NCBI GenBank assembly: GCA_016748015.1
Contig: JAAOMT010000777.1
Coordinates: 306,957-370,956 of the forward strand
Source of the DNA: Geosiphon pyriformis
Taxonomy: Eukaryota > Glomeromycota > Glomeromycetes > Archaeosporales > Geosiphonaceae
Direction of reading: 5' to 3'
DNA length: 64,000 bases
Shown here: positions 13,765 through 27,694 of the stretch, piece by piece
Layout: the number at the start of each line of letters is the position of its first letter
How positions within the stretch are numbered: position 1 is the stretch's first letter
The notes under the pieces: generated by a model
The model's input: only the letters and a program-made list of their open reading frames with translations
Told to the model about the DNA's origin: nothing
Databases searched by the model: none
Position numbers and translations under genes: made by a program

Positions 13765-15211
13765 TTATTCAAAATTCTGCAAAATCTTGATCAACTTCTT
13801 ATTAGTCATTTCAGTAAGGATAAAGTAATTATGATTCTTTGCAGGATCAAACATTGTGATATGAGCCTTAATTTCATTATTGAATTCGCAATTGTAAGGC
13901 GAAAAGTATTGACGCATATGCGATGGTGGAACAGAAATAAAAGTCCGTGAAGTACCGAGCTTTTTGTCAGGAATCTAGTGAAATGGATATATTCATTAAA
14001 TGAAAAATTCATTGAATTTGCTCAAGAGAAAATCAAGTTTATACTAGCTTCACCTGGGTATAATAACAATGAAAAGTTATATTAGAGTCCTCAACTAATT
14101 TTTCAACCCTGTATAAAGTAAAATTCCTGTATTAGATTCAGAATAAATATCAAAATCATAAGATAATCAAATATGAAACTTGTAACATTCCTCTTGATCA
14201 TTTCTTTTTCATCAACCAATACGCCAACATATTTAAGATGGCTAGTCACCCACTCCATGCCTTCACTCACTTTCTCTCTGTACATATAAGTTGCAGCACC
14301 AATAGCACCAACCGCTGCTGCTGCCGTAGCCCATTTAAATAAAGTACCGGAACCTTTTGATGAAGACTTGGGTTTAGAAGATGATGACATTGTAATTGAT
14401 GGTTTTGAAGTGGTTTCATCTGAAGTACTACCCCACATCGTTTGAGCGAGTAAGGCGCTAGCAGTCAAGAAAGATATCGTAGTACTAGCCTTTTCCGACA
14501 TATCGGCAGCATGGCTTTGAAGATTCGATGAATTTAAATTTTTAACGAAGAAAAGAATAATAATGACATGTTAAAATAACGAAAAATACCTATAGGCACC
14601 AGTCACCATGTTATGATGATCTAGTCCATAGTACGGTGTGTCGTATGCCAGGAGTCCTAATATTCTTGGAGTTGGTTCACCAAGTTCACCAAGTGATCTA
14701 TATTTAAGAATAACATCGGCAGCTAGAAATGGGATTGTTATATTGAACGTAAAAGAAATGGTTGTAAAATTTAGGTGAAATGAGAGGGATAGATTCTCTT
14801 CAAAATGGGCATAAGGTGAAAAAAACTCGTATACCTAAAATTCCACCCATGGAGTGGCCGAACAAACATACCCAAACAGGTAAATTAACTTTACTTTGTT
14901 CTTCTACGAGATTACTTAACCAAGTACAAAAATTTTCAACGGCTTGTTTCAAATCACCGCGTGTTTCATATTGTGGGTAGACAATGGACTCGGCCTGAAT
15001 GTTTGGTACTTGAGACATGCTATTTTGGAGAAAATCTGGAAAACCCTATGGATTAACAGTTTACACCAAAGTTTTAGGGCAAGAGGATCTTGCAAAATAT
15101 TGTGGTAAATAATAAAAGACAAGAGTTAAAAATGCATACTGAAAAAGTCTGTTCATCCCCCTTGAAACCGTGTATAAATATGAGCAAAAGTTTGTGAGCA
15201 AAAGTCGACAT
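13765..15211 (-). CDS. Alpha/beta-hydrolase (DUF676/lipase-like), anomalous intron 4
   Basis: Six exons on the minus strand: 15140-15211, 14835-15045, 14590-14722, 14191-14514, 14054-14108 and 13765-13974, totalling 1,005 nt (334 residues). IFIHGFKGDE near residue 12 looks like the strand-3/oxyanion-hole HGF region, and GHSMGG supplies the nucleophile Ser (GxSxG). ADVILKYR and LAYDTPYYG follow. A Ser/Lys-rich linker and an Ala/Gly-rich hydrophobic segment (WATAAAAVGAIGAATYMY), possibly membrane-associating, precede the C-terminal part. Substrate unknown. Four introns are GT-AG. The exon 4/5 boundary that restores the conserved frame (KR|VEKL) has donor GAATGT instead of GTATGT. If not spliced, translation reads 31 more codons and stops at 14103. 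The fold assignment is confident; the function is not. Confidence 0.8.
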
Positions 15212-15512
15212 GGTGTCTAAAAATTGCGAGAATGCTTTTCACTAGAGAATAGAGGGGCTTTTTTTAAATTTTTGAGTTATTATGTTTTATAGACACGTGT
15301 CACTTGATTTTTTAAACAAAAGGACTTTAGCGGTAAGATCACTAAGCAAAGAATTTCTGAATTTCAAAAATATGAATTTATCATTGGAGGACATCCATCT
15401 TCTCAAAAAATTTGACAAAGTTAAAAAAAAGTAAAAAAAAAAAAATGCGCTAAAAGACTCGACTCTTTTAAACCAGTATGATAAATATTGAAAGCTTATA
15501 TGAAATTAATTT

Positions 15513-16178
15513 TTAACCTTGGGAAGGAGCCTTAACTACAGAGATGAATTGATTAATTGATGAGAATGAATGAATGAATTATTTTTTAATTATTTATGCA
15601 AGAAATAAAAAATAAAAAAAAATAACCACCAAAAAAAAAATATATATCTTAGAAAATGAAAATGTGAAAAGAAAAAAAAACTTACAATTGACAAATTCTC
15701 CAGGACGATGGGACTGATCCGTAGCTTCAACAAAGCCAGACTATCAAATTTAAATAAGGTTAACAAAATATCGAGAAGGGATTTAGAAAAAATGTGTGTG
15801 GTGTGGAATGAGAAGAACCATCAGTTTTTACAAATATTTTTTTCATTTTTTTTTTTTTCATTTTTTACATACATGACGGGCATTTGGAGCCTCAATCCTA
15901 TCTTGTGTTGGGATGTTCGGTTTATCACTTAGTGCCTCGTGAGCTCGCTGAAAGATGGGATAATATGAAATTTTTAATAATAATAAAAATTTCCCCCCAA
16001 AGAAGAATGTAAAAAGATATGTTCTAATAGCGAACCTTAATAACAATCATTGACAAAAGTATAAAATGTTACTCACCTCAGTATATCCAACAGGATTTTT
16101 GTGTAATACATATTTCTGAACATCTTCTTTGGTCTGAATAGGGGGACGAGTGGTAGAGCCAACGTTTTTTTGGGACAT
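15513..16178 (-). CDS. Small conserved-looking protein of unknown function (84 aa, four exons)
   Basis: Four exons, 16077-16178, 15873-15947, 15686-15740 and 15513-15535, join in frame with GT-AG introns (donors gtgagt, gtatgt, gtaagt) to give 84 residues from ATG to TAA. The product is hydrophilic, without a signal peptide or membrane segment. It contains PPIQTKEDVQKYVL, NPVGYTERAHEAL, DRIEAPNARHSGF and ends in KAPSQG. Strong splice sites with phases 0, 0 and 1 that all match support a real gene despite its size. I do not recognise the family. It lies between the hydrolase and TPT1, all on the minus strand with about 300 bp between stop and start codons. Confidence 0.65.
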
Positions 16179-16517
16179 TTTTGAAAATTCTTGAACTTTT
16201 TGCTCAGCTGTAGAGTTTTTTTTTAAAATGTTCTGGCAAGAGGATTTTTCTTATACCACATGTTCTTTTGATGATTTAATTTATACTTTACATTTCGTCA
16301 TTGATCCAAAGGATATCAATATCCATTATTAAAATCTTTAAATTTTTGAGATTTTTTAAGAGAACACTCAGTATATTAAAAATTTATTTTAAATTAGACA
16401 AAGCAGAAGAAAATTCAAATTTATAAAATGACGTGTTTTTACCCAGTATTCCCTATTTTATGTAAGAATCCAGTTGTAAATTATAGAGTAAAAAATATTG
16501 TTTATAAATTCGTTCAG

Positions 16518-16872
16518 CTAAGTTTCATTTGATAATATAACGTTCCCGGAAATGTCTTCTACTTTTTTAAAATACTTTGTGGATAATATACCATCTATGC
16601 CCTTGGAAAGTATGACTCCATTAGCCGATTCAAAAAATTCAATTCCGTCTATGACAAAAATGTTTTTTTTAATTAAATATAGCCTATTATTGTTGTTTAG
16701 TATAAAAATGAAATCCACTTTACCAGCTATGGCTTTTTCGAGATCCACAATGATAAATAAATCACAATTAGCACGGACCCCTATTGAAAGCAAAATCAGT
16801 ATCCTGATACACATGTATTATGCAGTAAAAGAACACGAATCCACAAGAAACAATAACAACAACAATAATAAT

Positions 16873-16940
<68 letters not shown>

Positions 16941-17474
16941 CAACAACAACAACTACTACTACAAACAACAAATTTACCGCTTTTAACATTAGGATCACCC
17001 CATCGACCGTTAGCAAAGTGTATATGATTTCGACTCATTTTGGAAAGACCTTTGGATTCTAGAAGAGTGAACCGGAATTAGGATTTGGAACTAAAATTAC
17101 TATAGGATAAAAAGTCTTTTGAAATTTCTCACCTATACTTTTCCAATTTGTCATATAAGTACCATGTATAACTTGTGGGAACAAAGTGGGATCCGTAATT
17201 CTTACCAACTCTAATTGTTCAACCTTGAAGGAATATTTCCAATTCGAACAAAGAAAGTTAAAAGATATTATTTTTGAATATGATCTAAATTTAAAAACTC
17301 TGGGTCCAACATACTTGAATACTATGGCCTTGATTTGCACGAATGAACCATTTTGAGCCACCAAGCTCAGATACTTCTTCAACAAGCTTATACCGTTGCT
17401 TATCATTGTTTTGAACAGCTTCTTTTATGTCAGCAAAACTTTTTCCCCTTAATTTAGGTAGATTCAACTTTGAA

Positions 17475-17549
<75 letters not shown>

Positions 17550-17771
17550 GATAATTTAGAAATTTCTCAAATCGATTAAAATTTATCATAAATAGAATAT
17601 ACGCGTTTTGTCATCACGTACCAATTCATCCAAACTAACAAATCCATCAGGACGAACATGAAGCCCTTCCTTTTCAGCACCATGACGTAAAATATATGCT
17701 AAAATCTTTGATAAACGAATTTTTGGATCTTCATTTTTTCTCTGCTTTTCATTTCGACGTGAGGAAGACAT
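16518..17771 (-). CDS. TPT1: tRNA 2'-phosphotransferase (Tpt1/KptA family)
   Basis: Moves the splice-junction 2'-phosphate left by Trl1 onto NAD+, giving ADP-ribose 1'',2''-cyclic phosphate and mature tRNA. Six exons: 17622-17771, 17315-17467, 17133-17223, 16978-17049, 16724-16780 and 16518-16648, giving 217 residues, a typical length. Motifs in order: LSKILAYILRHGA near residue 20 (catalytic Arg-His), RPDGFVSLDEL, KWFIRANQGHS, VIHGTY, RNHIHFA, RANCDLFIIVD and GVILSKGIDGILSTKYFKKVE. The start at MSSSRR (17771) matches the family; an in-frame ATG at 17894 would add a Tyr/Ile-rich stretch from a TA repeat. Introns 1 and 4 contain long AAT and AAC/AAT tracts. All introns are GT-AG. Confidence 0.95.
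16849..16970. repeat. AAC/AAT compound microsatellite inside TPT1 intron 4
   Basis: About 120 bp of interrupted AAC and AAT triplets on the plus strand fill most of the intron between TPT1 exons 4 and 5. Poly-Asn, poly-Val and poly-Cys frames here are translations of the repeat, not genes. Confidence 0.95.
17475..17548. repeat. AAT microsatellite inside TPT1 intron 1
   Basis: About 25 uninterrupted AAT triplets start 8 bases from the exon 2 acceptor side of TPT1 intron 1. Confidence 0.95.
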
Positions 17772-18815
17772 TGGATGAATAAATTTAAGTTTGTGTATAA
17801 TGATTTTATAAATCCCCAGTCCCCCGATTACGGTCTTTATATATATATATATATATAATTTCCAAGATATGTAGTAACATATGTCAAAAATCACATGATT
17901 TATATTTGTTCAGAAAATGAAACTGCGGTTAAAAATTTTCGGGTATTTCTATACACACACAAAAACTCCACTTACTCAACTTAAAAGAATAAATTGGGTA
18001 AGAGATTTTCAGTCGAGACTATTAAAGAGACACTGCGGTAACTGCTTTTTCTATTTTTAATGTGAAAAAAGGGATATGTGCTAACTTTCTTTTTTTGTAC
18101 AACATGACCAATTATATTTTTTGTTTACGAGTCATTTCCCAGGTGGAGAGGAGGAGGAGGAGAGAGAGTGGGGCTAACTTAAAAAAAAGTCTAATATATA
18201 TATATATTCAAAAAAGGTATCAGTAGTGTTTTGTTTTTTTCTTTTATAATTTGAAAAAATATTTCATATATATATATATATATATATGAATAAACTTCCT
18301 CCCCTCTCCCCATTTTTTTTTTGAAATTATTTTTACATCAAAAATGCCTAATCGTGAAAATTTATCATAATTGTTTTTTTTTAACAAATTTATATTTAAA
18401 AAAAAAAACCTGTTTGAGGTTTTCAAAGATTTCTTATTTATTCTTGTCAAAGTAATTCATATCTATGATCCAAGGTCCCTGGTTACGAAACTTGAATTTT
18501 TCTTGTCCCCAGAGTATAAAAAAAACTTTAATCGTTAAAATCTAAAGGTTCAAGAGTAACCAAAAAGACCATCATGAAAAAAAAAAGGATCAAAATTCCC
18601 TTTGAAAATTGAGGGTATCCATTAAATTTTTATTTCGGTGAATTTTTAGTCTTTTCACCAATAAATACTAAAATCAAGCTTTGTCACATTCTTCTTAAAT
18701 TCATAGGCCTTTATCAAGTTTTGAGGTGCTTGTCATTTTTCCTATGAACCACTAATGATTTCAAAATAACATACTGAAAGAAAGATACTTTCCGATGCCG
18801 GCTACCCTTCTCTTC

Positions 18816-18869
<54 letters not shown>

Positions 18870-19480
18870 GGGCCAATCCTAATCAAAAATATTTTTGTTA
18901 CATCTGATTGGTTTTTAGGCATACACTGTTGACTATATATATGATAATCTCAGAATCTTATTATCGACGACAAAGCTTTCAAAATATCGAATCTTTCAAT
19001 GAAAGTGTTGATTATCATGACTCACTACTAACCAAATATTGTAAACACCTTTTATATTTTTCATGATTGTTATCAGAATTTAGGCCTCACAGCTGATGGA
19101 CCACTTATAATGGTCGATATACATCAAAAGATTAAACTTAAAAAAAAATTAAAAAAATGTGAAATAATCTATATCAACAAGATTTTAGGCAAATAGACTT
19201 TTAAACATGACACTTGGTTCTTTTTATTGAGTGAAATTTATGAAAACCGAAATCAAAATTATATAGATCAATTTGTCCTAATCTAGGATTCCCAAGTGAA
19301 ACAACGCACAGAAATGTAAAATTATTATACGAGATTTCACGTATGTAAAAATATAAAAGAATCGCAAAATATAAAGCGAAAAGGGGATATATATTAACAA
19401 CCATTAGCGAAAGGAAATTATCGCAGAAAAAAAATATTTAACATGAAAATCTTGGAATCTCCTCTCAATAACGTCAGATG
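17772..19480. other. Intergenic region TPT1 to H2A, no gene seen
   Basis: 1.7 kb with TA dinucleotide runs (about 17838-17857 and 18267-18288), a GA-rich patch at 18141-18171, poly-A/T tracts and an AAT microsatellite at 18818-18869. It should contain the TPT1 promoter and the H2A 3' end. No splice-consistent coding frame, tRNA or recognisable ncRNA was found. Confidence 0.5.
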
Positions 19481-20358
19481 TTAGTTTGATGCTTTGGTGG
19501 GTGCAGTTTTTCCAACTTTGGAAGGTTTCTTCGGTGATGTGGTAGGTGGGACTCCTGGCTTTTCCCCTTTCTTCTTTGGCAACAATTCCATATGAATATT
19601 TGGAAGAACACCACCTTCAGCGATATGTACATTTCTCAACAAAATGTTAAGTTCCTCATCGTTTCTTATGGCCAATTGTAGATGCCTTGGAATAATTCTT
19701 TGTTTCTTATTATCGCGGGCAGCATTACCAGCAAGTTCGAGCACTTCGGCCGTAAGATATTCGATCACAGCCGCGAGATATACAGGTGCTCCAGCTCCTA
19801 CACGGTCAGCATAACGTCCTTTCTTAAGAAGACGTCCCATACGACCCACCGGGAATGTAAGACCTTAATTTCAAAAACACATTTTGCCACAATATATTAG
19901 TGAACGGGATCCAATATATATATATTATATTTAGGTTGTGAATGAGCGAGCGAGCGGGCGGGCGGATGAATGATTGGACAAATTTAAATCACCTGCTTTA
20001 ACGCTCTTTGATGTTTTGGAAGAAGCAGATACGGCTTTGGCAGCCTTGGTGGCACTTTTTTTACTCTATAAGAGGGAAGAGATGGGAAAGCATGCTATTA
20101 AACGGTTTACTTTTTTTCATTTAATTTTTAATCATACTCAAATAAATTATTGATGCATAATATGATTGAGTAGCTTTTATGATGTTATCAGTGATAGGCG
20201 ACTTTTTCACCCGATCGTTTTGAACAGATAAATATGTCTAACTAAATACATACCCGACTTTTAGTTGCTTCCTCACCACTTGGTGTCGGGTTTGGAGCTG
20301 TATTCTCGGCACCGCGAGCGCGAGAACTTCTTTCTGTAGCCTTATCAGTGGTTGACAT
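19481..20358 (-). CDS. Divergent histone H2A with long N-terminal tail
   Basis: Three exons, 20254-20358, 19993-20065 and 19481-19863, give 186 residues. The histone fold is clear: [65 protein letters not shown] and GGVLPNI. The acidic-patch residues (E in IEYLTAE, DEE) are kept. Differences from core H2A: the N-terminal tail is about 60 residues instead of about 20; the docking region reads [19 protein letters not shown]; and the C terminus is a Lys/Pro/Thr-rich tail ending KASN, without the SQ(E/D) phosphorylation motif usual in fungal H2A. It lacks the hallmark H2A.Z sequences I would expect. The gene has two introns, unusual for bulk replication-dependent H2A, and no H2B gene is adjacent. 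Most likely a variant or rapidly evolving H2A. Confidence 0.9.
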
Positions 20359-24200
<3,842 letters not shown>

Positions 24201-25959
24201 TTTATTAAAATCAAGAATTGGAAGGAAAACTTATCGAGATATAAGTCTTTAAATTTAATTTCGAATTAATAATTTTGACAAAATATTCAAAATCTACTAG
24301 CCTAATTCCCCATATTAAAAACTGGTATTGAGATATATTTAGTAAAGATATGAATTTTAAGTTAAGATATTTATCTTATTATTCATAATCAAGATTATAA
24401 AAAATAATACCAAAGTTCCGTACTGGATTAAAAAAGTTTCTTATATTTATTGATTTTTTTTAGCATTTAATTAAATCTCAGCTTTAAAAATAATAGCTTG
24501 ATGCGCATAAGTTAGATCAAGAAAACATTTAAAATTTATATAATAGCATGAAGGAAGTAAATCGTCTGCTAAAGATGATTTAAAAAAGTCTCTACATTAA
24601 CAAAGAATTCAAAGCGCATAAGCAAAAAGGTGAATATTAAAAATGATAGCATTATCTAAAAAAACCTATTTATGAGCAAGCAAAGCGTTTCACCAGAAGA
24701 AGCTTCACAAGTCTAAAAATATATTCATTAAAAAGTTTTTCAAAAATGATGAACATTGAAGCCAAGCTTATTAAACTTTTGTTCACTCTCATTGCTCTTT
24801 CATCCCCTATCATCCAAAACTTTTACGCATCTGCAGCTCCTATTCAAACGCGTAATTTCGTGCCAGGTTTCAAGCCGGTAATTTTCCTTAATACCGCTCA
24901 AGAAACTATTGCATCCAATGAAGCAGCCAACACAAATCAATTAGAAATTGAAGCAGCTAATGCAGCTCAAACTGCAAATACCTATGATAATGAGGCTGCA
25001 TCAACTTTACTTGTTAACAAACGCAATTTTCTGACAGGATATAAACCAGTCATCCTTCTAAATTCTGCACAAGAGACCATTGCGTCCAATGAAGCAGCCA
25101 ACACAAATCAATTAGAAATTGAAGCGGCAAATGCAGCTCAAACGGCGAATACATATGATAATGAGGCAGCATCGACTTTACTTGTTAACAAACGCAATTT
25201 TCTGACAGGATATAAACCAGTCATCCTTCTAAATTCTGCTCAAGAAACAATTGCATCTAATGAAGCCGCCAACACAAATCAATTAGAAATTGAAGCGGCA
25301 AATGCAGCTCAAACGGCGAATACTTATGATAATGAAGCTGCTGCAACTTTCTTACTTAACAAACGCAATTTCCTAACAGGATATAAGCCAGTCATTCTTT
25401 TCAATACTGCTCAAGAAACAATTGCATCCAATGAAGCCGCCAACACAAATCAATTAGAAATTGAAGCGGCAAATGCAGCTCAAACGGCGAATACTTATGA
25501 TAATGAAGCTGCTGCAACTTTCTTACTTAACAAACGCAATTTCCTAACAGGATATAAGCCAGTCATTCTTCTTAATAATGCCCATGAAACCATTGCGTCC
25601 AATGAAGCAGCCAACACGAATCAATTAGAAATCGTGGCGGCCAATGCAGCTCAAACGGCAAATACCTATGATAATGAGGCTGCTGCTACTTTTCTTTTTA
25701 ATTGATTAGTCGTTTAACTTTCTATTAATTTAGGCTAGAAACTAAAAAATTAGTTATAATGTATATTATTATATTTTAAAAACAAGAATTCTAAAAATAA
25801 TTAAAATCGAGTTTCTTTATAATTATTAAAGAAATTCATCAACTAAGTAAAGGCATAAGGGTTTTCCTTAATGCTAAAATTTTCAACATGAAATAATTAG
25901 AATCACAAGCTTTATTATCTAAAAAAAAAAGTTTGGAATTGAGAATATATCTTTTTCTT
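24201..25959 (+). repeat. Left arm of a large inverted repeat carrying a secreted-repeat gene
   Basis: 1,759 bp. The reverse complement reappears at 27695-29282 (1,588 bp). The 171-bp length difference equals exactly one 57-codon unit of the gene inside. The segments I compared by eye (promoter, signal peptide, 3' flank) are identical or nearly so. Homology starts at TTTATTAAAATCAAG and stops after CTTTTTCTT. The arm includes about 545 bp upstream and about 250 bp downstream of the gene. Confidence 0.92.
24746..25705 (+). CDS. Secreted tandem-repeat protein with Kex2-type KR junctions, copy A (five units)
   Basis: 319 residues, single exon. The N-terminal signal peptide has a hydrophobic core LLFTLIALSS, with likely cleavage around YASA|AP. 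Five tandem units of about 57 residues follow, each of the form N-F-(L/V)-x-G-(Y/F)-K-P-V-I, then ETIASNEAANTNQLEI and NAAQTANTYDNEAA. Units 2-5 are each preceded by Asn-Lys-Arg, so Kex2-like cleavage after KR would release nearly identical 55-residue peptides. Unit 1 lacks KR before it (QTR|NF), and the last unit ends FLFN without KR. There are no cysteines in the repeats. The architecture matches fungal Kex2-processed repeat proteins (pheromone-like or effector-like precursors), but the peptide itself is not one I recognise. Twin ATGs at the start; the first was used. Confidence 0.9.
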   Translation: MMNIEAKLIKLLFTLIALSSPIIQNFYASAAPIQTRNFVPGFKPVIFLNTAQETIASNEAANTNQLEIEAANAAQTANTYDNEAASTLLVNKRNFLTGYKPVILLNSAQETIASNEAANTNQLEIEAANAAQTANTYDNEAASTLLVNKRNFLTGYKPVILLNSAQETIASNEAANTNQLEIEAANAAQTANTYDNEAAATFLLNKRNFLTGYKPVILFNTAQETIASNEAANTNQLEIEAANAAQTANTYDNEAAATFLLNKRNFLTGYKPVILLNNAHETIASNEAANTNQLEIVAANAAQTANTYDNEAAATFLFN

Positions 25960-27694
25960 TAAGCTCGCTGAAAATTATTTGGGGCATAATGTGATAATTT
26001 CATATCAAGCCGTGTTTGAGAGAAAACATTTGTGGATAGGCAATGAATTTAATTCGGAAAGTGATAGGCTCTGATGGGCCTTTACCGATCTCTCTTTTTA
26101 ATAAAGCTTCCATGACTACATCCGAGCGAGATGTATTTTGTATAAATGCTTTAATTTCATTATCCAAATAGTACAAAAAAACTTTAAATTTTATTAAATT
26201 TCGGACAATCCAACATTGAGATTGTTCTTTAATTAATATATCTATTTTGAGAAGCCATTGAATTTTGTAAAATACGTTAGATCAAGCCAAAGAAGCGCTA
26301 TATGTATACTTAACCAATTTTTTATTATCAGTTTTAAAATTTATACTTTTTACAAAAGGTATGAAAATACTGTACAAATTTACAATTAAATTTTGCTCAT
26401 GTTTTGATCAATTTTGCCCATATTCTTACACTAGCTGTTTTCAAAGTTTTATTTAAAGAAGACATATTTTTGATATGATTTAAAAACCAGCCTAATTATT
26501 TAAAACAAGCAATAATTAATTAAAATTAGTTGGAGTTAATAAAATTTATTAATATATTTAGTTTTAATTGAGTAATATCAAATAAGCAACTAGAAAAGTT
26601 TTATTATTCACATTCAATTCTGTTTTATAAATTTATAGTTTTACAATATAAAGAAGTTGGTCAATACTAATCAATTAGCAAAAATTTTAATCAATAAAAA
26701 TAAGTCATGTATTTTAATTTTGGTATATTAACTTAAAACTAAATTAAATTAAATTAAATTAATTTTTATAATTAAGAATAAATATAATTGTTCTAAATTT
26801 CTTTTAATCATTTATTTTTAAGAACTAATCAAGAAAAATTAAAGCCAATTTGGTTAACAGTTAAATAAAACTTGAATAAAAAATCAGAATTTATAGAAAT
26901 TAAATATTTTAGTTATTTAAAAACAACTTTGATTAATAACTAATCAGATAATTTTAAATAAATTAAAAACCAGAATATAAAACTTAAGATTTATAATAAA
27001 TTATTTATTATAAAAAATTTTTAATATAAAAAAATTAACTTAAACAAAATAATATTTATTTCAATTTTTATATTTATTATATTAATTTTTTTATTATTTT
27101 TCATTTGTATTTTTTATAAAATATATCAAATAATAAGCACAATTAAAAAAATATTTACTTAATAAAAATTTTATTAAATTTAAATTTATATTTTTTTATA
27201 AATTTTTGTACAAAAAAACTTAATACATATACAAATCAAATTATTAATCATAATTGTTCATATTTTTTTTGGTATATTGAATAAAAAATTTATTTTAATA
27301 TAAATTATTATGGTTTTTTATTTATTTAATATGTTTATTAATAACTTTATATATTCTTTACGTTTTTTAAAATGTTTATTAAAACCATTTTGCATTATAT
27401 ATATTTTTACATTATATACATTAAGAAACCAAATTTTTACATTATGAGAATTGATTGCCAACTTTTTTTCTAATATATATAATAATATTTTATAATTGCA
27501 GTTTCAAAAAATATTTACCATTCAACAAAATAATGAAAAAAATATTCTCATTTTTTAGATTAAAATCAGACAAACTAAACTTGCTTAATACTTTTTAATG
27601 ATAAGTCAAACTTTTATTGAAAATTTATCAACTATAAAATTGGCCATTTGTAAGAATAATTAACTCCGAAAGATTACCTCAAAACTAACTTTTT
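25960..27694. other. Unique spacer between inverted-repeat arms
   Basis: 1,735 bp, AT-rich and mostly featureless. The one stretch of coding-like composition is the minus-strand open frame at 26003-26281, listed separately. Neither end shows terminal inverted repeats or a target duplication. Confidence 0.5.
26003..26281 (-). pseudogene. Possible gene relic in the inverted-repeat spacer
   Basis: An open stretch of 93 codons on the minus strand, bounded by TGA codons at both ends. It has a balanced amino-acid mix (for example SRSDVVMEALLKREIG and PSEPITFRIKFIAYPQ) unlike the Lys/Asn/Ile chance frames around it. The only internal ATGs are late (MEALL, MFSL), and no splice partner was found. It may be an exon fragment of a broken gene. 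No family is recognised. Confidence 0.3.

Noticed and set aside
13744-13950. Plus-strand 68-codon frame
   Set aside because: Antisense of the last exon of the hydrolase, which fits the family frame.
16768-17038. Minus-strand frames with long poly-Val, poly-Cys and poly-Tyr
   Set aside because: Translations of the AAC/AAT microsatellite in TPT1 intron 4.
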